Below are positions 9,718 to 20,559 of a stretch of 64,000 nucleotides of DNA, piece after piece. How positions within the stretch are numbered: the stretch's first letter is position 1; each line of letters starts with the position of its first letter. The notes beneath the pieces are model-generated. The model saw only the letters and a program-made list of their open reading frames with translations, did no database searches and had not been told where the DNA came from. Made by a program: the position numbers and the translations under genes. The stretch comes from Bimuria novae-zelandiae CBS 107.79 (Eukaryota > Ascomycota > Dothideomycetes > Pleosporales > Didymosphaeriaceae). The stretch is from NCBI GenBank assembly GCA_010015655.1, contig ML976796.1, positions 1 through 64,000 of the forward strand, in the 5' to 3' direction.

Positions 9718-10953
9718 ATGCTTATTAAACAGTCCCTTACGACGCAGGATGAGAAGAACCAACTCGGTCCCACGCTATCGTTGGCCCGACGACCTTCGCC
9801 AAATGCATGTATGGGCAATTCAGATAAGCCAGGACAGAGGACGACGGAGGGGTCTGGGTACGTTCCGTATCCGGACTTAGGAGCAACCGGCACGTTCGTG
9901 GCATTACTGAACGGGGATAAGGGAGAAGAGGCTTCACTACAGGTCGGTCTACCTTTGGAAGCCTTCCGGGGAACGATAAAGCGTGTCAGAAAGTCCGGTG
10001 ATCCCGGCACTCGGGACAACCCTATAGCCCTAGACGGCCCGGAAACTGGATTCCCAAGTAAGGCGGCTCGTAACGAAACCAGGCGGCTGCGCCGGATCCA
10101 AGGTTTGATTGACCAAGCCACTCGTCAGCGTGTAGGGAAGAGCTATAAAGGAAAGCAGCAGCAGCAAGAAACCCCTACATGCAGTCAAGAGTGCATGGCA
10201 TGCGGACATACCCAAAGGTTGCAAGACTTTACCACTTTGGCAAAATGTTCACACGGCCCTGTTCTATGTGTCCAATGTTTCACCTCATGGATTGCGGCGC
10301 AGGTCGAAGAATCAAAGGACAAGATTCGGTGTCCAGAAGCTGGGTGCAAAACTACTCTAGAGCACGCCGAGGTAAAACAGTATGCTTCGCCAGCAACCTT
10401 TGACCAGTAAGTAGTTTCCGTGCAGAAACGAGAAGACTCTGACAAGCCACAGATACGATACTTATGCTACCCTAAGCGTCCTCGCTCGCGACCCGAAATT
10501 CCGTTGGTGCCTGGAACCTGATTGCAGATCTGGACAGATACACGAGGGCGGGCTGGAACAAAATATTTTCACTTGCACAGTATGCGGGTTTTGCGTATGC
10601 GTATTCCATGAAAGAGAGTGGCACGAAGGAGAAACTTGTGATGATTTTGATCGTCGTGTGAAACAAAAGGAAGAGCAGCGGGTGCAAGAAGCAGCAAGTG
10701 CTGAAGCTATTAGCGAGCTCACAAAGAAGTGTCCTGGAGACGGATGCGGCTGGAAAATTGAGAAGAATGGAGGATGCGACCATATGACATGTGAGTTTCT
10801 ATTAAGGAGTTGGAATGTTACGCTAATTCGTGCTCAGGCACAAGATGCGGGTATGAGTTTTGCTGGCTCTGCCTCGCCCCGTACGATTCCATTCGCAGGG
10901 ACGGGAATTTAGCCCATAGAAGTGGCTGCAAATATCATTCGAGTAGAGTATAG
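9718..10953 (+). CDS. RBR-type (RING-IBR-RING) E3 ubiquitin ligase, 380 aa, three exons
   Basis: Exons 9718-10406, 10453-10790 and 10838-10953 join in phase. Introns of 46 and 47 bp start GTAAGT and GTGAGT. RING1 spans about residues 159-211 (CMACGH...CSHGPVLCVQC...CPEAGC). The IBR domain spans about 249-292 (WCLEPDC...FTCTVCGFCVCVFH...C). RING2 spans about 323-370 (CPGDGCGWKIEKNGGCDHMT, then CTRCGYEFCWLC). By family rule, ubiquitin passes from the E2 to a RING2 cysteine, here most likely Cys338 in GGCDH, and then to substrate. The first ~150 residues are basic, low in order and carry no recognised domain, with a Gln run before RING1. I chose the ATG at 9718 because upstream in-frame starts are non-ATG and a TATA box fits it. 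Substrate unknown. Confidence 0.9.
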
Positions 10954-11860
10954 TTGACGATAATGAAATAATTATAAAACCCAAGATTGAGAGCTGGCAA
11001 AGCAACTGGCAAGCATCTCCGGACTAAGTTCACATAAGTAGCAGCGCATCTTTTATATATCTTGTAACCTTATTGAGTAAAGACTGGGTCGCGGCTTTAG
11101 TTTCGCCGATTAGATATTCTATATTAACATAATGCAAATGAAATTGTTACTATAATAACTGGTATTAATTAATTATAACAGAGAATTAGAGAGCTAATTT
11201 ATATATAATATTTCTAACTATATAATACTAAAAAGTCTGTGCATGTTTGTTATTATAATAGTAACCTTAACTTGTACAATTAACTATTTTTATTATTAAT
11301 TAATATATTACGTTCGGCTCGCCCACCTAGCGCTTGCATTACTTTATTATTAATTCTAATGTTAGACTAAAGTTACCTAAGGGCTCTGAGACCAACATAA
11401 CACGGATTTATAAGTATTATATACAAGTTATTAGCGCAGTTTTCTATAAAATAGTTGTTAGCTCTGTAACCACGTGCTGCTTAGTTATGGCGATGGTAAC
11501 ATTTGGCGGTAGGAACATATTTAAATTCTTTAAACTTATTAATTATTTATATATAAAAACTTGGTTATAATAACTATAGGATGCTAGGCGCCCAAATTAG
11601 AAATTCTTTCTATGCATTATGTAAGGTTGTGAATTGAATAGTCGTTAATTGATTAAGTAGCTACGCTACCGAAGCCGCCGGTGGTCCCTAAAGATATTGC
11701 CCATACCCTAAACTGTCACACATTTAAAGGCCCGCACAATTCGTCCGTGTCATAAACAATGCGGCAGGAAGAAAAGGGCCGCTGTAAACTACCCTTTTAA
11801 AGAATATATACCACAGAAATTAGCCGCCTTATTCTTGCTCGCCTTGGCGTCCTACATGTA
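10954..11860. other. AT-rich intergenic stretch
   Basis: Strongly T/A-rich from 11040 to 11700, resembling RIP-decayed repeat DNA, though no element ends are visible. A 78-codon frame at 11334-11570 is A/T-biased and is not supported as a gene. Confidence 0.35.
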
Positions 11861-11867
11861 TATAAGG
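11861..11867 (+). promoter_or_regulatory. TATA box of the cysteine-motif gene
   Basis: TATAAGG lies 61 bp upstream of the ATG at 11922. Confidence 0.4.
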
Positions 11868-11921
11868 CATAGGAATAGTTATAATCTTAACTATACCAGC
11901 CCCTCACTCCTCAGTATAAAC

Positions 11922-12879
11922 ATGGATGGGATTGTGAGCAAGATACACAAGGATCTCATTGAGCTTGCCAATTCCTATCAAGGAAAGAATGTAACGCAAC
12001 GCTTGATGTCTGAATTCAACTACGCCACCTTCCTCATCATCCCCGACGAAATACGAATTAAGGATATGGAACATTCTGCCGAGTTTAGAGAGGAGATGAT
12101 GGGCGTCTTCGAAGACAAAGATCCTACGAAACCCGGGACGCCGTACCTTGGCCAGCTCAAAGAGCAGGACAGTTGCTATGCTGCCAGGAACTGCAAATTC
12201 GAGTTTGGCCAGACGCTTTACCAATGTACCTCGTGTAGGAACCATTTTGTGTGCGAGAGGCATAAAACCAGCACATGTATGCTATGTCTTGCTAGTAAGA
12301 AAAAGGAGAAGTCCCCGAAAAGTACAGACGAAAGGAACGTAAATGTGGAGGCTACAGGCAGTGATAAAGATAGGAAAGACAACAAGAACACAGTCAACTA
12401 CAACGCGCATAGGGAAGACGAAGATGCAGAAAGGGGGGACAAAGATGCAGAAAGTGGAGATGAGGATGCAGACGCCAACAGCAACGACAAACGCGAAGAC
12501 AAAAGCGAAAGTGGAAACGTTGATAGTGGAGGTAAAGGCACACATTGCGAAAGAAGCGCCGTTTACTAACAAAGACGCAGACGAGAAAGAAGATCCACTC
12601 CCAAAGGGGAAGGAAAATGATCGAACGGCAAAGTTCCAGGTCGAAGATATTCAAAATCTCTCAATAGACGACTTTAAGTTTGAGCCAGGCCACTTTATGG
12701 ATGAACTTCAGATCTGCCAGTTGCGAACGAAATCAGGAGATCTCATATGGGTTACAATAGAGGATTATGTCCAACTAAAGGCGAAGTACGTGAATAATGA
12801 AGCTAACAGTGATGGTGATGAATCAGAGGGGTCAGGGTTTGGATGGAAGCATCGCAAGAATGCAGACATTGGAAAGTAG
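11922..12879 (+). CDS. Hypothetical 302-aa protein with cysteine cluster and acidic linker, two exons
   Basis: Exon 1 is 11922-12531 and exon 2 is 12581-12879. The 49-bp intron starts GTAAAG, has a perfect TACTAAC branch site and ends GCAG, and the phase is kept. Without this splice the two halves lie in different frames. The product has a helical N-terminal part (residues 1-80), then a possible metal-binding cluster (Cys85, Cys91, Cys102, Cys105, Cys111, His114, Cys119, Cys122). After that comes a long low-complexity Lys/Asp/Glu-rich linker (residues ~125-210) and a more ordered C-terminal segment (QVEDIQNLSIDDFKFEPGHF). The Cys spacing suggests a treble-clef or B-box/ZZ-like fold, but I cannot assign it. 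There is no signal peptide. Confidence 0.6.
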
Positions 12880-13308
12880 ATAAACAAAGAGAGAGCTGTT
12901 TTAAGAGCGATATATGGGTAATGCAAATTTACGTTAGTCTCCTGTGTACACGCAACGTGGATCAGTATAAAAAGGAAAAACGTGACATTATATTATGTAT
13001 TCTCACCTTTCTTTCATCCTTATGTGGACGTCTCGCTGCACACGAAGTTCCCGAGCGCAATGTCTATATTATTGACACTCCATGGAGTGCTCCGTATCAT
13101 AACGCGTACGGCTTGGGCACTATCCCACACGCTATCTCGTTCTTAGCGGATATTAACGTTGTACAAGAAAGGGTGGATAGCGATTAGATAATAGGATTGT
13201 CTCTGGAACAGCAATTTACATATAGTTACTAATCCAATTTCAAAGTCTCTCAAGAACGGAACCGGCGTTATCCGAATAAGTGGACTTGACGTACCCCTCG
13301 CCCACAGA
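12880..13308. other. Intergenic, no supported gene
   Basis: A plus-strand frame (ATG near 12920 to 13187) contains a hydrophobic stretch, but it has no family resemblance and overlaps the end of the preceding gene in another frame. I do not call it. Confidence 0.25.
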
Positions 13309-14329
13309 CTAGCAGTACCTGCTGATATCTTCAGACTCGGTGCTACTTAACGATACACAGCTGACCTTATGACTGTATGATATCTCCTCCGCTTTCTTTA
13401 TACGTAGCCTGTTGAAGTCTGGCTTAAAAAATGCGCCTAATTCAGGGCTGTCTTTATTTGCGTGTCTTCTATCTTCGAATTCTTCTCCCATAACGGTATG
13501 GAAATATTGAGCCATTGCTGCCGTCGCTTAGGCTATAGCTTCCTGGGCTTCCAACAGGCCTTTTGTTTGTCGCTCTCCAGAGTCTTGGATGCTCCCGAGG
13601 CGCGACCCAATCTCATCTAAACTTGGATGTTCATCAAGTATGAAGACGGCTAAGCTATAGCTGTCCTGCTCATATGACAATTTATGGCCTTTGATGGTGT
13701 TAAGGAGTATACGCGCCACATGTGCACGGCACTCTGCGCCTTTTACACGGATATTTGCTTCACTTGTTAGCAGCATTCCGTGATCGTAGAGCAGGGCTCA
13801 TACCTAAGATGATCGCGTAATCTGCAACGTAGGGTTCCACTTCCCCAGTGACTGGCAATTGTTCAAACTGAAATGGACGAAAAAGGAATATGGCGTTCAG
13901 GAACTCTTTGAAAGTAGTAGGGCCTAAGGTCTTCGCCACCTGAATAAGCTTTAGGAGCTTGCTTGTCGGGATCGCTTCAGGCCTCAGAGCCTGTACGACA
14001 AAACTGGAAAAAAGGGTATAATGCACATTTGACCCTAAGCGGATCTTGTATCGTGCGATCGCATTCGCCATCTTCACAAGCGTGTCCGTTGATATGTCAG
14101 CTTGGCGCACAAGGAAACCGTGCGCCGACTGACAGATTCGATAAAAAGCCTCCGGATCTTCGCCGGGCAGCTTAATTATTCTTGTTAGTGGTCGACTAAA
14201 GAGCTTTTGAAACGCTGGCGATATAGCTGACATCTTCGAAGAACGAACAAGGAATCTACGGTCTTGAACCAGAAGCTCGACGTCCCCATCTTGATCCACA
14301 GCCGCAAAGAGGCCCTTTTGCTCTGTCAT
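13309..14329 (-). CDS. BTB/POZ-like domain protein, two exons, possibly truncated by a late stop
   Basis: Exon 1 is 14329-13804 and exon 2 begins at 13757; the 46-bp intron starts GTATGA, has a TGCTAAC branch and ends GAAG. The N-terminus reads as a fungal BTB-type domain: DVELLVQDRRFLVRSSKMSA, then SPAFQKLF, then PEAFYRICQSAHG. These domains act in dimerisation and often as Cullin-3 adaptors. The frame ends at TAA 13530-13528, giving 251 residues. The same frame then stays open for about 70 more codons to 13309 (MAQYFHTVMGEEFEDRR..., SLSSTESEDISRYC). The TAA is a possible CAA-to-TAA change that removed the original C-terminus. A TATAAA sequence lies about 60 bp upstream of the ATG. Confidence 0.6.
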
Positions 14330-14399
14330 CAGATCGAGAATAAGACAGAAAGGTGATGTCGAAGAGAAAAGCGATTTCTACGGTGGTTTATAAAGAGTA

Positions 14400-15870
14400 T
14401 GTGACAGGTCTTTTTCTGACACTATTTTCACGGCTCTCGAAGGCTGCTGCCGGCCGGAATGCGCGGGGTCGCTCTTAATAGGTGCATTGCTTGCTGTCCT
14501 ACCCAACTTCCAACACACTCACAGAGTTACTGGTTTGTAATTCTCTAATCGTACCTCGCAAACTCCTCGAAGTACAGGCATAGTAACGATGCAGAGCTTT
14601 TGTATCTTCTACGACTGACATTTTATAATTCTCCTAACTAACCAGCTAAAGAAGGAAAAGGGTGTCGCGGAGCAAAAGGCTAACCTTCTGCTCCTCATGA
14701 GTAGAATATTATTTAAGGTTACAAAGGGAAACAAGGACTATACCTGCCTACTCCTTAACGTCGCCTAACTACCACCTGCAGGTTGATAAAGAAGTTGTCA
14801 AGTCCGAAAGGGCCATTTCTGCCACTCCCTCCTGCTGTGAGGACGGGCACGGGCTCCTGCATTAAGAGAGTAGATGAGGTAGGTTGGCTCTATTTCAGCT
14901 ACACTAAGATAAGGAGACTGTAGGTATATAGGCTCACAGCGCTTTTGTGTGCTGCTGCTCGGCACGGAACAACCCTTCGGATCCTCTTTGCCAGGGCAGT
15001 CGCGTTCGGGCGCGAGGTTATGTGACCTGCCAGTGTACTGGGCCATCACACCTGCCAAGGTTATAGCCAATCGCTATAGATAACCTAACAAGTGGAGTAC
15101 GCAGCCAAGGGTGAGGTTGCCGTCGGAGCTATATTCTGTATACTGGTATTTGAGGCTCCAGCTGGCGGGCAAGCAGAGGTGCTGTTTAAGCACTGATAGC
15201 TCCCCACTTCACGCTGGAAGCCCTGTGTCACCTCATAATTCCCTGGGTACCAGACTCCCGTTTCCCCTTCTCCTCCCCACCCCTTGTAGGACTCGCTACA
15301 CTCGTCGTCACTATATAATTAGTATAAGCTTTCGGAATTAGGAAGCGCGAAAGTACCTATAAAATCGGCAACACATCCCAAGGTCTATGGCAATTGACTT
15401 AACATTAATCATGTTATCAGTCGAGGTACATTTTAGAGGCGATGTGAATACTGGATTGCAATATTGCCAACCAGTTTCACTACAAAAGTGAACCTATAAA
15501 AAGTTAGCGTAAGCTTCGATATTAATCTATAGTACTTACAGTTGGAGAATATGGAGATGCAGACGGTGCAACCCTATGGATCTCGAACGGTTGTGAAGCA
15601 TTTATAAAAGTGCCTCTTACTAGGCTCGCGACTATAGTAATAATAAAAAGTTTTAATAACATGTCTGGTTGATGTTCGGAATTGTAGGCACACAACACAA
15701 TAGTAGCTATGTAAGGTTTTATAGTAATCTGGTTTATTTCTATGCCCTCTAAAAGATCCTAGTTAGACCTCTATTTCCTGCTATTAGCCTTTTAATGCCG
15801 CGCCCCCAAATTATTGCATTAGCAGACAAGGATGTAAAATTTTAGTATCTTCCTTTATTACACACACAAT
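14400..15870. other. Intergenic, no gene seen
   Basis: Mixed composition, turning AT-rich beyond 15300. Short overlapping frames only. Likely decayed repeat and spacer sequence. Confidence 0.3.
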
Positions 15871-16845
15871 TTATTTACGCCCGGCGGCCGAGCCGAAAGG
15901 GCTACTAACACTGGCTATTACTACACTGCTTATGCTACATCGCGGCCTCACTAGCCTCTGTGTCTTCCTTAACTCGCGTCTTCATGCCGCTTGTTATTCT
16001 AGTTAAAGCTCTTGCTTAATATATATGTCGCTTATTCTCTACCTGCTGTCTCTTATTAAGCGCTCGTAGGTTAGTATTATTAGTAGTAGACTAGCTTAGA
16101 TTCGGCATCTCTAAGAGATTCTCTAAGTATTTAGCGTCTTATTTTTAGTAGCTAAAGCGCTGTCTGCTCTATACTATATAAGTTTGTTAATAAGTGTTAT
16201 GTTAGTAGATAAGGTTTATCTAGTTATTAGATATTAATTTGTGTTAAGTCTTCCTATTACTAGTGTAAATCGAATTGTTGCTTGCACTGCGTCCATGTCT
16301 AGCGCCCACTTCGCGCCGTCTGTTGCTACTTTACCGCCCAGGTAGAGCGACATGTTTCCTCTACCTGTCTGCGTGCACTGCAGCATCTCTGTTCGCTGTG
16401 CTATCTACCGTCTGCATTAAAACAAGAAGTGCTCCACTGTCTCTACCGCCTGTCCGCACTCACACTGGTCTGTGTCGTAAGCTTTGATCTGGTGTAGATA
16501 CGTGTTTAGCTGTGCCATGCCTGTTCTGAGCTGTGCGAGCACGCTGCTTTCTTTCCGCGATAGCTGGTCGTACAGTTGTCGAGTGTGCTTTCCTGGCAGT
16601 GCCGCGTCGATTCGCTTAGAGTAGTTTCCTACTTTTTCTGGCACTTTCTTGGCGTTGCCTTGCTTACGTGCAATATTGTAGGTAGTCGATCGCATCCTAG
16701 GAAGCTGTGTCTGTGGCCTGGCGTCTAGTCTTGTTGACGTCTTTGCCTCTTGCTTGGCGAGGCGTGCGAGCTCGTACTCTTCGCTTGCTGGCAGCCATAG
16801 CGCTGTTACCGTGTTGCCGTCTCTTCTTAGTGTTTGCACGGCCTT
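15871..16845 (-). mobile_element. 5'-truncated LINE (Tad-like non-LTR retrotransposon) 3' fragment
   Basis: Minus-strand frame 16839-16417 reads as the very C-terminus of a LINE polyprotein: KRIDAALPGKHTRQLYDQLS, LAQLRTGMAQLNTYLHQI, then a CECGQAVETVEHFLF zinc-knuckle-like motif (C-x-C-x7-H). This layout is typical after the RNase H domain of fungal Tad-clade elements. The upstream part is missing, as expected from 5' truncation during reverse transcription. The 3' side down to about 15871 has the AT-rich, stop-filled look of a RIP-decayed 3' region. It is a different lineage from the LINE at 21544-27574. Confidence 0.65.
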
Positions 16846-16856
16846 GTACTCCCAAA

Positions 16857-17093
16857 TACAGTCGCTTGCAAAACCGACTTCACCTCTTAGCGCACTGCAA
16901 GAATTTCCCCCGCACCACTCTTGGCAACCGCCTTACCAAAATAAGCTAAGTTTTACACAAGGGCGGTACTTGTGGCTTCGTCAAGTGGCGATCTCGTGAG
17001 CTGCGCCACATGTACCTCTACTTTCCCATTATCTATTCAACTCAAAACATACATAACCATCTGGCCGGTGTGGGTCGGCCGCCCTCCTTGCTA
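16857..17093 (+). repeat. ~235-bp dispersed repeat, copy A
   Basis: Matches 28829-29062 in inverted orientation, with many scattered transitions. Shared blocks include GATCTCGTGAGCTGCGCCAC and TGTACCTCTACTTTCCCATT. No coding capacity seen. It could be a solo end of a larger element or a non-autonomous repeat. Confidence 0.7.
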
Positions 17094-17390
17094 CAGTAGC
17101 GGTGGCGGGTTGAAAGTATTTTGCATTCTCACTCACATGCCGTAAATGCCGCTAATTAGGTTGCCGCTAAGGCCTATATTTGGTTGAGGTGGGGAAAATG
17201 CTCAGCTGACCAAAGATTAGAAATAGGCAACAGCCAATTCAACTACCCCGCTATCTAGATACACCATCTTCAAATCATCACTCAACCCTAAGAGCAAAAG
17301 CGTAGCTCGAATTATAGCTGGTTAGTGTGGAACATTGTAAGCTAGAGGAAAATATTATAATCTGTCTTGGCTGCAGTTAAACAAGTTCCG

Positions 17391-20279
17391 ATGGACCAGG
17401 AAACATGGGAAGACACCCTGTTTAAGGTAAGCGTTGCTAGTAATTAGATGCTGTTCTAGCTAACGGAGTAAATATAGAGTGTAAGTATTTAAGTTGCATA
17501 GTCTAACCCTTCTTTTAACATTTTGGACTATAGGTTGTAAGTTGAGCTGCGAATCTTGATATATGAGGCTGCTGCTGACCCTGGTTTGTTTTGTGGTGTA
17601 GNNNNNNNNNNNNNNNNNNNNNNNNNNNNNNNNNNNNNNNNNNNNNNNNNNNNNNNNNNNNNNNNNNNNNNNNNNNNNNNNNNNNNNNNNNNNNNNNNNN
17701 NNNNNNNNNNNNNNNNNNNNNNNNNNNNNNNNNNNNNNNNNNNNNNNNNNNNNNNNNNNNNNNNNNNNNNNNNNNNNNNNNNNNNNNNNNNNNNNNNNNN
17801 NNNNNNNNNNNNNNNNNNNNNNNNNNNNNNNNNNNNNNNNNNNNNNNNNNNNNNNNNNNNNNNNNNNNNNNNNNNNNNNNNNNNNNNNNNNNNNNNNNNN
17901 NNNNNNNNNNNNNNNNNNNNNNNNNNNNNNNNNNNNNNNNNNATATATGAGGCTGCTGCTAACCCTGGTTTGTTTTGTGGTGTAGTATGTAAGTTGAGTT
18001 GCGAATCTTGATATATGAGGCTGCTGCTAACCCTGGATTGTTTGGTGGTGTAGCTTGTAAGTTGAGCTGCGAATCTTGATATATGAGGCTGCTGCTGACC
18101 CTGGTTTGTTTTGTGGTGTAGCGAGTAAGTTGAGCTGCGAATCTTGATATATAAGGCTGCTGCTGACCCTGGTTTCTTTGGTAGTGTAGGTTGTAAGTTG
18201 AGCTGCGAATCTTGATATATGAGGCTGCTGCTGACCCTGGTTTGTTTGGTGGTGTAGCGAGTAAGTTGGCCTTTGCACGTATCTGGATGAACTTGAACTA
18301 CTAATTACGTAGCCTGACGTCTGGCATTCTTCCTTTGACAGCACGTTCGCCCAAGGTTTCTTTGAAGCATTACCGGCTGGTACGCTACGGACGCAGCATA
18401 CCCCAGCCCAGTGTTGCAATTGCTGTAGCTCCATTTTAGCTGCTGACTGCGACACTAACCTCTCCGATGTCCGTGCAGCTGAAAAGGATTGTCAATTCTG
18501 CGCTCTACTCCTCCGTACACTTGAGCCCCACGTCATCAATGATGATGGACACGATGTTCGAATCGTTCGTGAAGGGTCGGCGTTGAAAGTAAGGAGCAAT
18601 GGGCAACATGTTCTCTGGGTATCTTCGAATCTAGGTTAGTGTTCCCAGCTCATGTGTATTGGGCAAGCCCCTTGCTTACTGCATTATTTTGCCACAAAAG
18701 GTTCGGTCAACACGAAGACCCACATCCAGACAGAAGGACTAGTTCTTCCTAAAGCTATCAGCTCTGCACGGTTTGAACTACTTCGCACATGGCTTCGTTG
18801 GTGTGATCAACATCAAGACTGCAACATACATGACAGTAGATCGAACCTATTGCTTCCGAGCAGGCTCCTCTGGGTCGGGGATCCAGATGATCAGCATTAC
18901 GATCCTAATTTATTGCGACTGAGCACCACCACCGATAAAAGCGGAGGAAAATATGTCGCGTTATCACATTGTTGGGGCGAACTTCTAACCGAAGTCAAGA
19001 AACACTTTTGCACAACCTCGGATAATATTAGCCGCCGGGAGGGAGGTTTCAGTTTCTGGGAACTGCCAAGGACTTTCCAGGACGCTGTTAAAGTGACGCG
19101 AGAACTTCGCATACCATACATTTGGATCGACTCACTCTGCATTATCCAATACGGCGACAATGGTGAAGATTGGAAACGCGAAGCTGGACGCATGGAAGAG
19201 GTCTTTTCTGGGGCTTACTGCACAATTGCTGCAACTTCGGCCTCAAATTCGTACGCAGGGTTCCTTCAGCCACATATGAAACATGATTATATTCATGTTC
19301 AGGATCCCTCAGGCAACCGATTCTATATCTGTGCTGGTAGGGACGATTTTGACAATGATGTGGAGAAGGCTCTGCTCAACACACGAGCATGGGTAATGCA
19401 AGAAAGAGTCTTGTCTCGACGGACTATCCATTTCAGCGCCAATCAGGTATACTGGGAATGCGGTGAAGGGGTTTACTGCGAAAATCTTACAAGGCTGAAA
19501 AGGTGAGTGCTTAACTGCATCTGACTGTTCAACGCTTTCCTAACTTGGGCATTTCCTTTAGCTCATTCCGAAAAAAGTACTTTATGCTCGACCCAGATTT
19601 TCCGCGGCGGCTCCTTACGTCGGGTTATCTACGTACCATGGAATTCATCCACTTTCTTTCCCAGGACTATTCGAAGCGTGGGCTTACAGAGAAGACTGAC
19701 AGATGTGTGGCAATATCTGGATTAGAAGCCCGTATTGCACGTGCTTTACGCTGCAAAAGCAGATATGGTATCTTTGAGAGGTACTTACACAGGAATCTCC
19801 TCTGGCAGCCGTCCGATATCAAGATGGAGAAGATTGTCTACAAATCCCGACAAGTGCCATCTTGGTCATGGATGGCATATGATGGGGGCATTCGATTCCT
19901 TGATAAAGACATCCAGTTTGGTACCGTTGATTGGATTGCCAACCTCCGGTTCCATGACGAATGCGAACATGTATTGATCGCCGACGTAGGGAAATTCCAG
20001 GATGAAATGGAACTAGATGGGAACTATGCCGTCTTAGATTCTGGCGGAATGGAAAGAGGGTGGACACAATATGATGTTGAGAAAGACAAGGACGAGGGAC
20101 GCAGGGGTCTTTGTGAAGAACGATGTATTGTCGTTGGAAGGGAGACTAAGAACGGTGTTAGAGTTTACCATGTATTAGTTGTCAGACAGACCAGAGATGG
20201 CGAGTATAGGAGGGTGGGAGTTGGGCTGATTCAGAGTGACTGCGTAGTGAGAGAGAGGCTCAGCGTGCGAGTCGTCTGA
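17391..20279 (+). CDS. HET (heterokaryon incompatibility) domain protein, ~625 aa
   Basis: Exon 1 is 17391-17426 (MDQETWEDTLFK). Main exons are 18313-18634, 18701-19502 and 19562-20279, all in phase. The introns at 18635-18700 and 19503-19561 have GTTAGT/GTGAGT donors and AG acceptors. The N-terminal part has the Cys-rich QCCNCCSS and RAAEKDCQFCALLLRTLEP pattern common before HET domains. The HET core begins about residue 204 (YVALSHCWG), with FQDAVKVTRELRIPYIWIDS and then CIIQ, then MEEVFSGAYCTIAATSA, and further on NTRAWVMQERVLSRRTIHF and VYWECGE. HET proteins trigger cell death on non-self fusion. The exon 1-exon 2 interval contains the intron-like array described separately. The coding exons show no stop or RIP damage although repeats flank both sides. 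Partner locus unknown. Confidence 0.85.
17534..18260 (+). repeat. Tandem array of 68-bp intron-like modules in the HET gene
   Basis: Complete units are at 17534-17601, 17986-18053, 18054-18121, 18122-18189 and 18190-18257, with a partial unit at 17943-17985 after the gap. Each is a 3-nt spacer plus a 65-bp module that begins GTAAGTTGAG, carries TGCTGACCC or TGCTAACCC, and ends GTGTAG. That is a full fungal intron: donor, branch site and acceptor. The spacers are GTT, TAT, CTT, CGA, GTT and, before the final non-repeat intron (18261-18312), CGA. All are sense codons in phase 0 with both neighbouring exons. Reading through a full module without splicing meets an in-frame TGA (GTA AGT TGA). Confidence 0.9.
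17602..17942. other. Assembly gap (341 N) inside the repeat array
   Basis: Run of N flanked on both sides by the 68-bp repeat, so the gap most likely holds further copies. The N length is not a whole number of units when the flanking phases are considered, so it should not be read as a measured size. Confidence 0.95.
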
Positions 20280-20340
20280 ATCATTTTGTGTTAGGAAATC
20301 TAGAGGAGCAACCGGCGCATGATGAATTCAACGTTAAATT

Positions 20341-20559
20341 ATGAGCCATGACCAACATATGGGCTCCGCCTACCTGTATTGTGGGTGCTTGGTCAGCTGG
20401 GGGAACTGTAGAGATGAACCAATCTATACTAAAAGTTTAACAGAACACATTGCAGATTCAGCAACAATTGCACCACTATATAGTCGCGGAGCTAGCTGTT
20501 CGGACATGGCCTTTGAATATTCTGGGCAAGCTTACTGCCAAGACTGTTGCCTGAGGTGA
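20341..20559 (+). CDS. Small Cys-containing ORF, 72 aa, doubtful
   Basis: ATG at 20341, 62 bp after the HET stop codon, running to TGA at 20559. It contains several cysteines (YLYCGCL, YCQDCCLR) and ends at a GTGAGT that could be a splice donor, so it might be the first exon of a gene disrupted by the pogo element that begins at 20652. No homology recognised. Confidence 0.25.
   Translation: MSHDQHMGSAYLYCGCLVSWGNCRDEPIYTKSLTEHIADSATIAPLYSRGASCSDMAFEYSGQAYCQDCCLR

Noticed and set aside
12343..12879. Separate gene in the second frame of the cysteine-motif locus
   Set aside because: A 49-bp intron with TACTAAC joins its C-terminal part to the upstream frame in phase, so it is exon 2 and not a separate gene. 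Its 5' half is a shadow of exon 1.
12920..13187. Small ORF with hydrophobic stretch after the cysteine-motif gene
   Set aside because: No family, no clear promoter, and A/T-biased codons; not supportable.
14798..15070. 90-codon minus-strand frame
   Set aside because: No ATG at the start and no recognisable content.
17556..18011. Long plus-strand open frame through the N gap, and the minus-strand frame 18455-18027
   Set aside because: Both are open only because N codons carry no stops or because the 68-bp period shifts frame. Neither has coding character.
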